From: an uncultured Roseobacter sp.
GTDB taxonomy: Bacteria > Pseudomonadota > Alphaproteobacteria > Rhodobacterales > Rhodobacteraceae
NCBI RefSeq assembly: GCF_947495275.1
Contig: NZ_CANLYL010000003.1
Location: forward strand, 124,001-188,000
DNA length: 64,000 nt
Direction of reading: 5' to 3'
The notes beneath the pieces were generated by a model. It did not search any database, had not been told where the DNA came from, and saw nothing but the letters and a program-made list of their open reading frames with translations. Each line of letters begins with the position of its first letter. Position 1 is the stretch's first letter. Shown here piece by piece: positions 28,635 through 37,041 of this stretch. The position numbers and the translations under genes are program-made.

Positions 28635-29310
28635 AATGCGTCGTTCCGGCGGTCGGATTGTCATTCTTGGGATTGCTGCGATTGTTGTTATCCTGCTGCT
28701 TGCCGCGGGCATGCTGTTCTGGGCACTGCCCGATGGCAATGCCTTCAACGCACGCGTCGAACAGTTGTTCATCGAGAACAATGACCTTACGGCTTTGGCG
28801 GAAATAAAACTCCTGGAGATCCTTGCGCAATCCGGAACAGCTTTTTCCGATACGCTGATGAGCTACCGATTGGTCATTTTTGTCCTGCTGGTCTTTGCCA
28901 CTGCGATGTTGATCGCCGCGCTGGTCTTTCTGATCATGCTGGTTGGCTTCAACCGCCGCATGGCCCAAATCGAGCGCGCAGGTATTCAGGTCAACTCGCT
29001 ACTGATCAGCCGGGAAGAAAACACTGTCTATCTGAACAATCTTGGATTCAAACTGACGGACGCGGCGATGGAAACGATGTCCGTCCTCGCGGAAGCACGG
29101 ATGGACGATGATGTTCTCTCCGGCTCAGAGATCGAGGGGGTCATTTCGGGCCGATCCGCGGTTGATTGCGAGGAAGCCGCCGGTGCCACGCGCATCAAAC
29201 GCCTGCGAGATACATTGGGCAACCAGATCGTCGCCGAGCTTCTGGTGAAAAACATCGCGCGGCGCGGCTACATGCTGGCAATCGACAAAGACGTCATAAA
29301 GGTGATCTGA
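28606..29310 (+). CDS. Membrane-anchored winged-helix (OmpR/PhoB-type) protein
   Basis: A protein of about 234 aa. There are two strong membrane segments near 18-42 (ILGIAAIVVILLLAAGMLFW) and 83-110 (LVIFVLLVFATAMLIAALVF), with a short periplasmic loop. The cytoplasmic C-terminal 100 residues read as a winged helix: LGFKLTDAAMETMSVLAE, a central helix pair, then TRIKRLRDTLGNQ and VKNIARRGYMLA, the wing ending in the family's RGYxL. This is a ToxR/CadC-like idea with reversed order, the DNA-binding domain following the membrane segments. I chose GTG at 28606 because AAGGAAA lies 6 bases upstream; ATG 28636 lacks a ribosome site. Target genes are unknown. Confidence 0.75.
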   Translation: MQDPTTSASEMRRSGGRIVILGIAAIVVILLLAAGMLFWALPDGNAFNARVEQLFIENNDLTALAEIKLLEILAQSGTAFSDTLMSYRLVIFVLLVFATAMLIAALVFLIMLVGFNRRMAQIERAGIQVNSLLISREENTVYLNNLGFKLTDAAMETMSVLAEARMDDDVLSGSEIEGVISGRSAVDCEEAAGATRIKRLRDTLGNQIVAELLVKNIARRGYMLAIDKDVIKVI

Positions 29311-29411
29311 AACGTTTCGGCATGTAAGAGCAGCGACGAATGCGTCAAATCGCGGTCGAAACACCTAGCGCCGCCCCGGGAGACGGGTTCTTACGGCTAC
29401 GCAACTAGTAC

Positions 29412-30095
29412 CTAGCCAGCGGCATAAGCTCCAATTTTTGAGGTCCTCAATCCGGTGTTGACGAGAGCTTCGGCAAAGGCGATTCCGGCTGCGACTCCGT
29501 CAATAACAGGTACACCGAATTCGTCACTCAATTCGGCCATCAGATCGGCCATGCCCGCACACCCCAAAACGATGGCTTCCGCGCGGTCTTCGACAATGGC
29601 CGCGCGAATCTCGTCCCTGATTCTGGAAATCGTTGCGGGATCACCCTCTTCCAACTTCAATACAGGGATATCGGTGGCACGTACACGTACGCATTTTTGC
29701 GACAGACCGTAACGCATCAGATTGTTCTCTAACCCCGGCACAGAGCGTGCCAGAGTTGTGATGACACTGAACTTTGTCGCGATCATGCTGGCCGCGTGGT
29801 ACGCTGCCTCCCCAATCCCAAGAACCGGCACCGGTACCATGCACCGCAGGGCATCAAGCCCGGTATCGTCAAAACATGCGATCACAATGGCGTCGATGTC
29901 GGAATGTTGTTTCACCTCTGTCAGCAACCCGGGTACGCAAGTCGCCACATCCAGAAACCCCTGGATACTGGGAGGGCCGTTTTTTGAATTTGCGGCAACA
30001 ATCTCGGTGTCCGCACGGGCGGTCACGCGCGCGACAGCGGCAATTTTTGCGGTCATCGAAGCCGTTGTATTTGGGTTGACGATCAGAATTTTCAT
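29412..30095 (-). CDS. Asp/Glu/hydantoin racemase family protein
   Basis: A protein of 227 aa that starts MKILIVNPNTTASMT, typical of hydantoin racemases and related enzymes. The two catalytic cysteines are visible in VIACFDDTG and VLGCAGM. The family inverts stereocentres of hydantoins, aspartate or glutamate, or acts on maleate-like compounds. It lies 6 bp after livF in the ABC importer operon, so the importer probably supplies its substrate, perhaps an amino acid, hydantoin or allantoin-like ureide. That substrate assignment is inference. Confidence 0.87.
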   Translation of the reverse strand: MKILIVNPNTTASMTAKIAAVARVTARADTEIVAANSKNGPPSIQGFLDVATCVPGLLTEVKQHSDIDAIVIACFDDTGLDALRCMVPVPVLGIGEAAYHAASMIATKFSVITTLARSVPGLENNLMRYGLSQKCVRVRATDIPVLKLEEGDPATISRIRDEIRAAIVEDRAEAIVLGCAGMADLMAELSDEFGVPVIDGVAAGIAFAEALVNTGLRTSKIGAYAAG

Positions 30096-30101
30096 CTCAG
30101 C

Positions 30102-30824
30102 TTAAACCTCGCCGCCAAGGTAGGCGGCCTTGATCCGGTCATCATGCAGCAGTTCTTTTGAATTACCTTCGATCACCACCTTCCCCGTCGCCATTGCATA
30201 GGCACGATGGGAGATGCTGAGCGCCATGCGTGAATTCTGCTCGACCAGCAAGACAGAGACACCTTCGTCGCGGTTGATCGCAACGATCGAACGCGCAATG
30301 TCCTGAACAAGCTTGGGCGCGATTCCAAGGCTGGGTTCATCCAGCAACAGCAGTTTGGGTTTGGCCATTAACGCGCGGCCAATGACCATCATTTGTTGCT
30401 CGCCCCCCGACAATGTGCCAGCCGCCTGCGCATAACGTTCCTTCAAGCGGGGAAACCGGTGCAGAATACTGTCCAATGTCAGTTGAATCTTGGCTTTGTC
30501 GTTGCGGGTAAAAGCCCCCATCATCAGATTGTCTTTGACCGACATATAGGGAAAAACGCGACGCCCCTCGGGCACCATCGCGATACCTTTTTTGACGATA
30601 TCCGAAGGGTTTGTCCCATCAATGCGTTCGCCTTCAAAGGAAACCGTTCCTTTGGAGGGCTGTGCCAGACCCGTGATGGCCCGCAGGATCGATGATTTCC
30701 CCGCGCCGTTGGCCCCGATCAAGGCCACGGTTTCCCCCTGATCGAGCGCCAGAGAGACACCCTTCAGTGCATAAACGTGGTCGTAGTAAAGCTCGACTTC
30801 CCTGAAATCCAACATGCTTGTCAT
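30102..30824 (-). CDS. livF: ABC importer ATPase, LivF type
   Basis: A protein of 240 aa with Walker A GANGAGKSS, signature LSGGEQQMMVIGRAL, Walker B KLLLLDEPSLG and an H-loop region; the length and the C-terminal AMATGKVVIEG / AYLGG end are those of LivF. It energises uptake by the LivHM permease with the second ATPase encoded next to it. The gene symbol denotes family, not proven leucine transport. It follows livG after 3 bp. Confidence 0.92.
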   Translation of the reverse strand: MTSMLDFREVELYYDHVYALKGVSLALDQGETVALIGANGAGKSSILRAITGLAQPSKGTVSFEGERIDGTNPSDIVKKGIAMVPEGRRVFPYMSVKDNLMMGAFTRNDKAKIQLTLDSILHRFPRLKERYAQAAGTLSGGEQQMMVIGRALMAKPKLLLLDEPSLGIAPKLVQDIARSIVAINRDEGVSVLLVEQNSRMALSISHRAYAMATGKVVIEGNSKELLHDDRIKAAYLGGEV

Positions 30825-30827
30825 GCC

Positions 30828-31610
30828 CTACATCCCGATCTCGTCATCGGCACTACCAAGGTAGGCCTCAATGACTTTTTCATTGTTCTGGATTTCCGAC
30901 GGCGTTCCTTCGGCAATCTTTTCGCCAAAGTTCAACACCACAATCCGGTCGGATATGGTCATGACCGCCGGCATGTCGTGCTCCACCAGCAAAACCGTGA
31001 CACCGCGCGCATCGCGGACCGAGCGGACCAGCTCAACCATACGCATGGTTTCATCATGGTTCATGCCCGCAAAAGGTTCGTCCAGCAGCAGAACCTTGGG
31101 CCCGGTCGCAAGGCCAATCGCAACGCCAAGCGCCCGCAGATTGCCCTGCGGGAGATTACTTGCCAGCTCGTCACTGATCTCCGACATGCCGAGGAACTCC
31201 AGCAGCTCATCGGCATATTTTCCAAAGGATACAACATCGTCTTTTGCTGCTTTCGACCCCCAGAAGTAACCGCCAAGCGAAGCCTTCGCACGTAAATGCT
31301 GAGCAACAATCACGCTTTCGCGCACGGTCATGCTTTTGAAGATCGTTGTTTCCTGAAATGTCCGGACAACGCCTTTGCGCGCCACGACATGCGGTTTGAG
31401 ATTGGATATCCTCTCTCCGCCAAAGAGGACCTCACCCGAAGTGGTTGGTACAAAAGAGGAAATCATCTTGAACAAGGTCGATTTTCCAGCCCCGTTGGGA
31501 CCGATCACCGAGAGTATTTCATTTTCCGACACGTCGAAACTGATGTCATTGTTCGCGGTCAGACCACCGTATTTCTTGGTGACATTCCTGATCTGGAGAA
31601 GGGGGGTCAT
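30828..31610 (-). CDS. livG: ABC importer ATPase, LivG type
   Basis: A protein of 260 aa with Walker A GPNGAGKST and Walker B KVLLLDEPFAGMN. The family's LSYGxQRRLEIARAL signature reads LPQGNLRALGVAIGL here, a less usual variant that I recall in some alphaproteobacterial Liv-type systems. The C-terminal AYLGSAD end is typical of LivG. Its ATG overlaps the livM stop by 4 bp. It pairs with LivF as the heterodimeric motor. Confidence 0.92.
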   Translation of the reverse strand: MTPLLQIRNVTKKYGGLTANNDISFDVSENEILSVIGPNGAGKSTLFKMISSFVPTTSGEVLFGGERISNLKPHVVARKGVVRTFQETTIFKSMTVRESVIVAQHLRAKASLGGYFWGSKAAKDDVVSFGKYADELLEFLGMSEISDELASNLPQGNLRALGVAIGLATGPKVLLLDEPFAGMNHDETMRMVELVRSVRDARGVTVLLVEHDMPAVMTISDRIVVLNFGEKIAEGTPSEIQNNEKVIEAYLGSADDEIGM

Positions 31611-32587
31611 TTTGGCCCTCCCTTGCCCAATCTCAGGCTCAGCAATCCATTGGGCAGGAAACGAATGACCGCGATCAGAATGAGCGAGTAGACAAGCAGC
31701 TGGTATTTGCCGAGTTCAAAGAGCAAATCCCATCCAAAATAGAGCACCAAAGTGCCCAGCATCGGCCCGAAGACGTAGCCAAGCCCGCCCAGAAAGCAGT
31801 TCAGCATGAAATTGACGGAATCAGCGACCTGGAAGCTGGAGGGATAAACCGACTGCGCGATTGACCCGAACATCGCCCCGCCGATCCCACCAAAAAAGGA
31901 GGAGATCGCGAAGATGACAATACGAATGTAGCTGATGTTCACGCCGATGGAACTTGCCAGTTCCTCGTTCTGCTGCATCGACCGGCAGAGATGACCCAGC
32001 CGCGAATTCACCAGCCGATAAAGAGCAGCATAAGTCAGGATCATCAGAATGCAGGCGGCATAGTAGAAGGCCAGCTTGGTGTTCTCCATCGCCGCGAAAT
32101 CGGGGATGATCGGGACGCCGAAAATCGAAATTCCAGAAGGTAGCGGGATTGAAGAGATGCCCTTTGCGCCATTTGTAATGGGCAAGGCAAGCGCTGTAAG
32201 CGTGACCACTTGCGTCAACACCAGTGTTATCATCGCGAAATAGACGCCCCGCAGGCGCAGGATCGGTAACCCTATCAGGATGGCCACAAGTGCGGCAAAG
32301 AGACCAGCCGCCGGAAGTGAGATCCAGAATGAGACGCCGCCCTTTACCACCAAAATGGCGGAGACATAGGCTCCGATCAGAGCGAATGCGCCCTGACCGA
32401 TGTTGATGCGGCCGATATAGAAAGTCAGCCAGACGCCGGCACTTGCGATTGCAAGAAGCGCCACGGATGTCAGGGTAAAGTAGAAATCCCACCGGCCGGT
32501 TATACGAATAAGCACTGGGACCGCGACGAACACGGCGAAGAGGAACAATCCTACCCCGACCAATTGTTTTGATGTGAGGTTTTTCAT
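31607..32587 (-). CDS. livM: ABC importer permease, LivM type
   Basis: An inner-membrane protein of 326 aa with about ten hydrophobic segments from residue 10 to 315 and the LivM signature block (LNIGQGAFALIGAY-like: INIGQGAFALIGAYVSAIL). It forms the translocation pore with LivH. It sits between livH (4-bp gap) and livG (4-bp overlap). Confidence 0.92.
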   Translation of the reverse strand: MKNLTSKQLVGVGLFLFAVFVAVPVLIRITGRWDFYFTLTSVALLAIASAGVWLTFYIGRINIGQGAFALIGAYVSAILVVKGGVSFWISLPAAGLFAALVAILIGLPILRLRGVYFAMITLVLTQVVTLTALALPITNGAKGISSIPLPSGISIFGVPIIPDFAAMENTKLAFYYAACILMILTYAALYRLVNSRLGHLCRSMQQNEELASSIGVNISYIRIVIFAISSFFGGIGGAMFGSIAQSVYPSSFQVADSVNFMLNCFLGGLGYVFGPMLGTLVLYFGWDLLFELGKYQLLVYSLILIAVIRFLPNGLLSLRLGKGGPK

Positions 32588-32591
32588 GACA

Positions 32592-33461
32592 TCAGCCCCA
32601 AGGCTTGCCCATCAGACCCTGAGGTCTGATCGCAAGAAAAATCATCAGTGAGACGAAGATCAGCAGGTAGGTGATATCGCCGTATTGAGAGAGGACCGCC
32701 AGCCCGATCGCTTCCATGAAACCCAGGATGATTCCGCCCCAGATCGCGCCGGAAATCACGCCAGCGCCACCGATCATTACCATCATGAAAGCTTTGATCG
32801 AGGTTGGCCCGCCCATCCCGAGGTTGACGCCGGTAATCGTGACGAGCAGCCCACCTACAAGACCCGCAAGCATTGCACCGAGCGCAAATCCGATCATGGA
32901 GTAGCGATCAACATTCACCCCCATCAGCTGCGCTGCTGTCCGGTCTTGCGCCAGCGCGCGCAGGGCCCGGCCGGTTTTGGAATATTGCATGAGGCAGATA
33001 AAGGCGATGATCGACAGGATCGCCAAAACACAGATCACGATACGGTCATATGGCATGATCAGCCTGAAATCATAGTTGAATACGCCATTGACGATCTTGG
33101 GGACACCGCGTTGTTTCTCACCGAAAATCAATAGGATAAGCGCATCCAGAAGGAACGCGATACCCGCAGCCAGAAGCATGGTGCTCTCTTCACGGGCAGA
33201 TCCCTTGATCACCGGCGCAAAGAGAAACTTCTCAATCAGCGCGCCCAGAACAGCGAGCGTAAGACATGAAATGATCAGAGCCAGAACGAACGGCACCCCT
33301 AATTGACCATAGAACGTGTAGGTGACGAAGCCCCCGATCACATACATCTGACCATGTGCAAAATTCAGGACATTCATCAGGGCAAAAATCAGGGTCAATC
33401 CAAGCGCGATCATCGCGTATTGAGACCCCAGATAGACGCCATTGGCCAATATCTGTTCCAT
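32592..33461 (-). CDS. livH: ABC importer permease, LivH type
   Basis: An inner-membrane protein of 289 aa beginning MEQILANGVYLGSQYAMIAL, the usual LivH opening, with the NFAHGQMYVIGG motif and about eight hydrophobic segments. It partners LivM. It comes after the binding-protein gene with an 82-bp gap in which I see no strong terminator, so the whole set from 34722 to 29412 can be one operon with the binding protein more highly expressed. Confidence 0.92.
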   Translation of the reverse strand: MEQILANGVYLGSQYAMIALGLTLIFALMNVLNFAHGQMYVIGGFVTYTFYGQLGVPFVLALIISCLTLAVLGALIEKFLFAPVIKGSAREESTMLLAAGIAFLLDALILLIFGEKQRGVPKIVNGVFNYDFRLIMPYDRIVICVLAILSIIAFICLMQYSKTGRALRALAQDRTAAQLMGVNVDRYSMIGFALGAMLAGLVGGLLVTITGVNLGMGGPTSIKAFMMVMIGGAGVISGAIWGGIILGFMEAIGLAVLSQYGDITYLLIFVSLMIFLAIRPQGLMGKPWG

Positions 33462-33543
33462 TGGTTTATTCCTTCAGGAAGAAAATCCCAGACCTGCGGG
33501 GCCCGGGGAAGTTGCCCTGACCATGCAGGACAACCCGTTGGTT

Positions 33544-34722
33544 TTAGTCAACTTCGGCGACGAAGAGTGTTTCGAACACGCCATCCTGATAGACATTCAC
33601 CACCAGAGGTACGGCAACCTGACGGCGCTGACCGAAGGATGACATGCCGACGTAGCGGAGCTTCGCATCACCATTCATGTAAGGGTTTGGTGCCTCGAAG
33701 GTGTCCATGCTGGCCTGAAAGACATCCACATCCTTGATCGCCGAGGGTTCTGCCTTAAGGGTCTCCAAAATGTACTCCAGTGCGTAGACTTTTGTATTGG
33801 ACTCGTCGTTGTACTCACCGAACATCTTTTTATAGCGGTCGACAAACTCGTTCATCATGGGCGATGCCAATTCCGGTGTGGAGGCGCCGCCGACAGAAAT
33901 GAAACCATTCGCCAGATCGCCGGCACCTTCAGCCAAAACACCGGCATCCTGCGCCGTTTCAGTCGAGATCAAACCTTCGAAACCCAATTCACGTGCGGAA
34001 CGGATCAACTGTGGCGCATTTGCCGGGGACACCCCCGAAAGAACCAGCAAATCAGGGCGCGAACGCATGACAGGGGTCAGTACCGGCGTGAAATCTGTCG
34101 TATCGACCTGATATGTGACATTGTCGGAGACCACTTCCAAGCCCAATTCCTTGGCTGCGGCAACCCCGCCATCCCGCTGGCTGAGCGGATCAGATTCATT
34201 GGCCGCAATAAAGGCGACAGTTTTGACGCCCTCGTTTTCCATCAGATATTTGTAGATCGCTGGTCCAGACTGATAGTTGGCCACCATGCCCAAAACTGCG
34301 TTTGACGCGGGAGCCTGGTAGAGCGATTTGGGGAAAGCGTAAGGGAAATACATGATGCCATTGGCCTCAGCGACCGGACGAACGGCGGCGGCCCCGTCAT
34401 CCACGTTGGGCCCCACGACATAGTGGATACCTTCCTGTGCCATTTTTTCCATACCCGCAATCGCACGCTTCGGGTCTTTCTGATCATCGAAGGAAACGAT
34501 CTCGATGTCATAGGTTGTCTCACCGATGGTATATCCGCCGGTTTCATTGATCCATGCCGCCCGAGCTTCCATGGAGCGCTGGTTGGAGATTCCCCAAGCC
34601 GCGGCAGGCCCGCTGGTCACGCCGACAAATCCGATCTTCAGAACTGGGTTTTCCGCAAGCGCCATCGTGGCCTGAAGCGCAGTGACAATCACTGCCGTTT
34701 TCAAAAGCGTTCGTCTTTGCAT
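33544..34722 (-). CDS. Periplasmic substrate-binding protein of the Liv-type importer
   Basis: A protein of 392 aa of the Peripla_BP_6 (Leu/Ile/Val-binding-like) family: LKIGFVGVTSGPAAAWGI near the mature start, then DDQKDPKRAIAGMEKM and VVGPNVDDGAAAVRPV. The N-terminus MQRRTLLKTAVIVTAL has an RR-x-L-L-K motif, so export through the Tat system is possible. GGGAG lies 7 bases before the ATG at 34722, which I prefer over a longer frame upstream. Ligand specificity cannot be read; neighbours suggest an amino acid or a racemase substrate rather than simple leucine. Confidence 0.9.
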   Translation of the reverse strand: MQRRTLLKTAVIVTALQATMALAENPVLKIGFVGVTSGPAAAWGISNQRSMEARAAWINETGGYTIGETTYDIEIVSFDDQKDPKRAIAGMEKMAQEGIHYVVGPNVDDGAAAVRPVAEANGIMYFPYAFPKSLYQAPASNAVLGMVANYQSGPAIYKYLMENEGVKTVAFIAANESDPLSQRDGGVAAAKELGLEVVSDNVTYQVDTTDFTPVLTPVMRSRPDLLVLSGVSPANAPQLIRSARELGFEGLISTETAQDAGVLAEGAGDLANGFISVGGASTPELASPMMNEFVDRYKKMFGEYNDESNTKVYALEYILETLKAEPSAIKDVDVFQASMDTFEAPNPYMNGDAKLRYVGMSSFGQRRQVAVPLVVNVYQDGVFETLFVAEVD

Positions 34723-34819
34723 TTCTAAACTCCCGTTGAATTTCAATTTGACGCTCAACGCGCCTTTCTTGGCCGGCAGTTCGATGGAAATCCTCTGGTT
34801 GCCGCACCATCAGTTCACG

Positions 34820-34831
34820 ATTGTTAACAAT
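34820..34831. promoter_or_regulatory. Candidate GntR operator palindrome
   Basis: ATTGTTAACAAT is a perfect 12-bp palindrome in the 197-bp gap between the binding-protein gene (minus) and the GntR gene (plus). Its core GT-TA-AC fits the general y-GT-N-AC-y operator pattern of FadR-type GntR regulators. It lies about 100 bp upstream of both starts, where an operator could control both promoters. Confidence 0.5.
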
Positions 34832-34919
34832 TTATGTCAACATATTAATCAACTCTTGATAACAAAAATCTTGAAATACCCGCATCATTGCTTGCAGTTT
34901 GAGCAGTTTCGAGCGCTAT

Positions 34920-35675
34920 ATGATTATGAAAAGGGCGGTTTTGAAAGGTTCGGATGTGAACGGCGAAACTCAAGTAAAAGCTTACAGTGAAAACGAAAAT
35001 TCGGCTGACCCGACAGAAAAGACGATTGTGGACCGAATCTATCGGGCAGTGATGGAGCAGCGCCTTGCTCCAAACACAAAACTGAGTGAGGCCCGGCTGT
35101 GCGAGACTTTTGGGGTCGGCCGAATGCGCGTTCGGCGCGCACTTTTGCTGTTGTCGAGCCAGGGAATCATAGATCTTCAGTCGAACCGTGGCGCCTATGT
35201 CGCCTGCCCCGATAAATCCGAAGCCCGGGATGTATTTGACGCCCGCATGCTGATCGAACCGCCACTGGTGAAACAACTGGCACAGAAATCAGATGGCACT
35301 AGCCTGAGGATACTCTCGGACCATATCGCGCTGGAAGATGCGGCCCGCGCGCGGCATGAACGCACGGAGATGATCCGTTTGTCTGGCGAGTTTCACGTCA
35401 AGCTGGCGCAAGCTGGCGGCAACAGCGTCATTTCCCGGATGATGCGCGAACTCGTCACCCGCACCTCGCTGATCGTTGGTCTGTTTGGATCGTCGGATAC
35501 GGCAAGCTGCCCCGATGACGAGCATACCAAAATCCTGAATGCCATCCATGCAGGAGATGCACGGCGGGCGGAGAAGCTGCTCATCGCGCATTTGAATCAT
35601 ATCCAGAGCGGGCTGGATATGGATGCGCGAAAGCAGCCTCCCGATGATCTGGCGAGTATCCTGGGGCCGGATTGA
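34920..35675 (+). CDS. GntR-family regulator with FCD-type effector domain
   Basis: A protein of about 251 aa. The N-terminal winged helix (KTIVDRIYRAVMEQRLAPNTKLSEA.. SQGIIDLQSNRGAYVA) is followed by an all-helical FCD domain; its metal-binding His can be seen in FHVKLAQAGGN and in LIAHLNHIQSG. Such regulators sense small carboxylates or amino acids. Divergent placement beside the importer-racemase operon makes it their likely regulator. Start choice is uncertain: ATG 34920 or 34926, or GTG 34956, which has AAAGG 7 bases upstream. Confidence 0.9.
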   Translation: MIMKRAVLKGSDVNGETQVKAYSENENSADPTEKTIVDRIYRAVMEQRLAPNTKLSEARLCETFGVGRMRVRRALLLLSSQGIIDLQSNRGAYVACPDKSEARDVFDARMLIEPPLVKQLAQKSDGTSLRILSDHIALEDAARARHERTEMIRLSGEFHVKLAQAGGNSVISRMMRELVTRTSLIVGLFGSSDTASCPDDEHTKILNAIHAGDARRAEKLLIAHLNHIQSGLDMDARKQPPDDLASILGPD

Positions 35676-35739
35676 GATTGATCTTGCGGCGCGCACTGAA
35701 GAACCAAGCCAAACGGTCAAACCTGATCAAATTTATGGG

Positions 35740-36111
35740 TTAGGTGGTTTCGACGCAATGCCTGCGAAACGCCCGTTTCAGCATGTCCAGCTCTGCCCGC
35801 AGTAGGTCCACCTCCGCACGCAGATCATCTCCCAATGCCTCGCCCGCTATCAACGTGAAGCTGTCAAGCTGCGCGCCTGTTTCCACATCCGTAATAAGGA
35901 TCGTCTGAACCCCATCGGCAATCGCCTCCGACGGTACCGGGATCTGCAGCAGCCATCCACCTGCCTCCCGGGCCTCTGTCAGCGTGACGTCCTCCAAGGG
36001 ATTTTCAAGGTGCGTCACACTCAGTTTGGGTTTGGTATCACCCGCTCCTGTGACCAGCCCCTCCCAAATGCCACCCTGCATCTTCGATTTTGTCACGACC
36101 AACTGGTTCAT
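35740..36111 (-). CDS. Hypothetical protein with coiled-coil tail
   Basis: A protein of 123 aa with no signal peptide. Residues 1-90 look beta-rich (WEGLVTGAG, WLLQIPVPSEAI, TILITDVETG). The last 30 (LRAEVDLLRAELDMLKRAF) form heptads typical of a short coiled coil, suggesting oligomerisation. I do not recognise the family. It follows the 257-aa protein upstream after 11 bp, so they are probably co-transcribed. Confidence 0.7.
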   Translation of the reverse strand: MNQLVVTKSKMQGGIWEGLVTGAGDTKPKLSVTHLENPLEDVTLTEAREAGGWLLQIPVPSEAIADGVQTILITDVETGAQLDSFTLIAGEALGDDLRAEVDLLRAELDMLKRAFRRHCVETT

Positions 36112-36122
36112 ACCCGACCTTC

Positions 36123-36896
36123 CTAGATCTGCGCGCGGGCGCGGCGTGAAAAAGTCAGGTCACGCAATGTGACCATGTTCATCTCGGGGCCTTCGAAAAT
36201 GAAATCGATCCAGGCCTTTTCGATACGTTTTTCGTTCAGGCTTGAATAAGCGAGATCAAATTCCACCTCGACCTCCTTGCCCGCCACCGACAACTCCCGC
36301 ACGATTTGCTCGGTGTTCGGCCCGTGCCGGATATTGAGCCGGACAAATATCTCGATTGGCTTCTCCATCTCCACAATGCTTTCCACGCGCAGAATATGAG
36401 TGCGTTTCAAACCACCTGTTGCTGCCTCCGGCAAATCGACGACCACAGACAGGAAAGACCCGTCAAAGCGAAATACATCGACGCGCAAGCCGTAAGGTGC
36501 GAGATCTTCCTGCCGCGTGTTGCGAACCTGCCGGAGCGTCAGTTCCGAGTGATCGCAATCATGAAACAGTGTTACCTCATCGCCGAGCATGGATTTGTTC
36601 TGTACCGATGAAATACCCGGGGTGGCCAAGGGACCGCGCCATAGCTCCGGGCGCCAGGCCCAATCGGCGTTATGCGGCCTGGGAAAGCTGCTGGATCCGA
36701 CAATCGGAAGTGCCAATCGTTCGTCGGCCACGTGAATAAGCCTGTCCAGATGGGCCCGCAGCAATCTTGCGCGTGTACGCTGTTTGCGCAGGACGGAAAT
36801 TTTGGCGGTACTGGCCTCTCGTGCCGAAAGCGCCCAGCGCTGCAATGCGCGCCGGTATATCGCCGTATCCCAGAAGGTGTCGCCGCCCTTACCCAT
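36123..36896 (-). CDS. Hypothetical cytoplasmic protein (possibly DUF6478)
   Basis: A protein of 257 aa without signal peptide or membrane segment. The N-terminal 60 residues are helical and Arg-rich (YRRALQRWALSAREAS, RKQRTRARLLRAHLDRLIH). The rest is beta-rich with the conserved-looking LPIVGSSSFPRPHNADWAWRP and LTLRQVRNTRQEDLAPYGL. I associate it, from memory and with caution, with the Rhodobacterales DUF6478 family, whose function is unknown. The open frame, good codon use and co-directional partner support a real gene. Confidence 0.72.
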   Translation of the reverse strand: MGKGGDTFWDTAIYRRALQRWALSAREASTAKISVLRKQRTRARLLRAHLDRLIHVADERLALPIVGSSSFPRPHNADWAWRPELWRGPLATPGISSVQNKSMLGDEVTLFHDCDHSELTLRQVRNTRQEDLAPYGLRVDVFRFDGSFLSVVVDLPEAATGGLKRTHILRVESIVEMEKPIEIFVRLNIRHGPNTEQIVRELSVAGKEVEVEFDLAYSSLNEKRIEKAWIDFIFEGPEMNMVTLRDLTFSRRARAQI

Positions 36897-37041
36897 CGGT
36901 TTTCGTGTGCCTCAAATCCTGCGCTCTTCCTTATCTAACGAAAGAGTTTCCGGTTTATAAACCATGAATTTGAGACAATCTGCCGGAAATAGTGAAATTG
37001 TTGCCCCTGCGCGCGTCGAACACGCCCAGAGGCAATGGCAC

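Noticed and set aside
37000-37041. Hairpin-like sequence after the ilvD stop (TTGCC...GGCAA)
   Set aside because: Pairing is imperfect with bulges and lacks a clear U-run, so it was not listed as a terminator.
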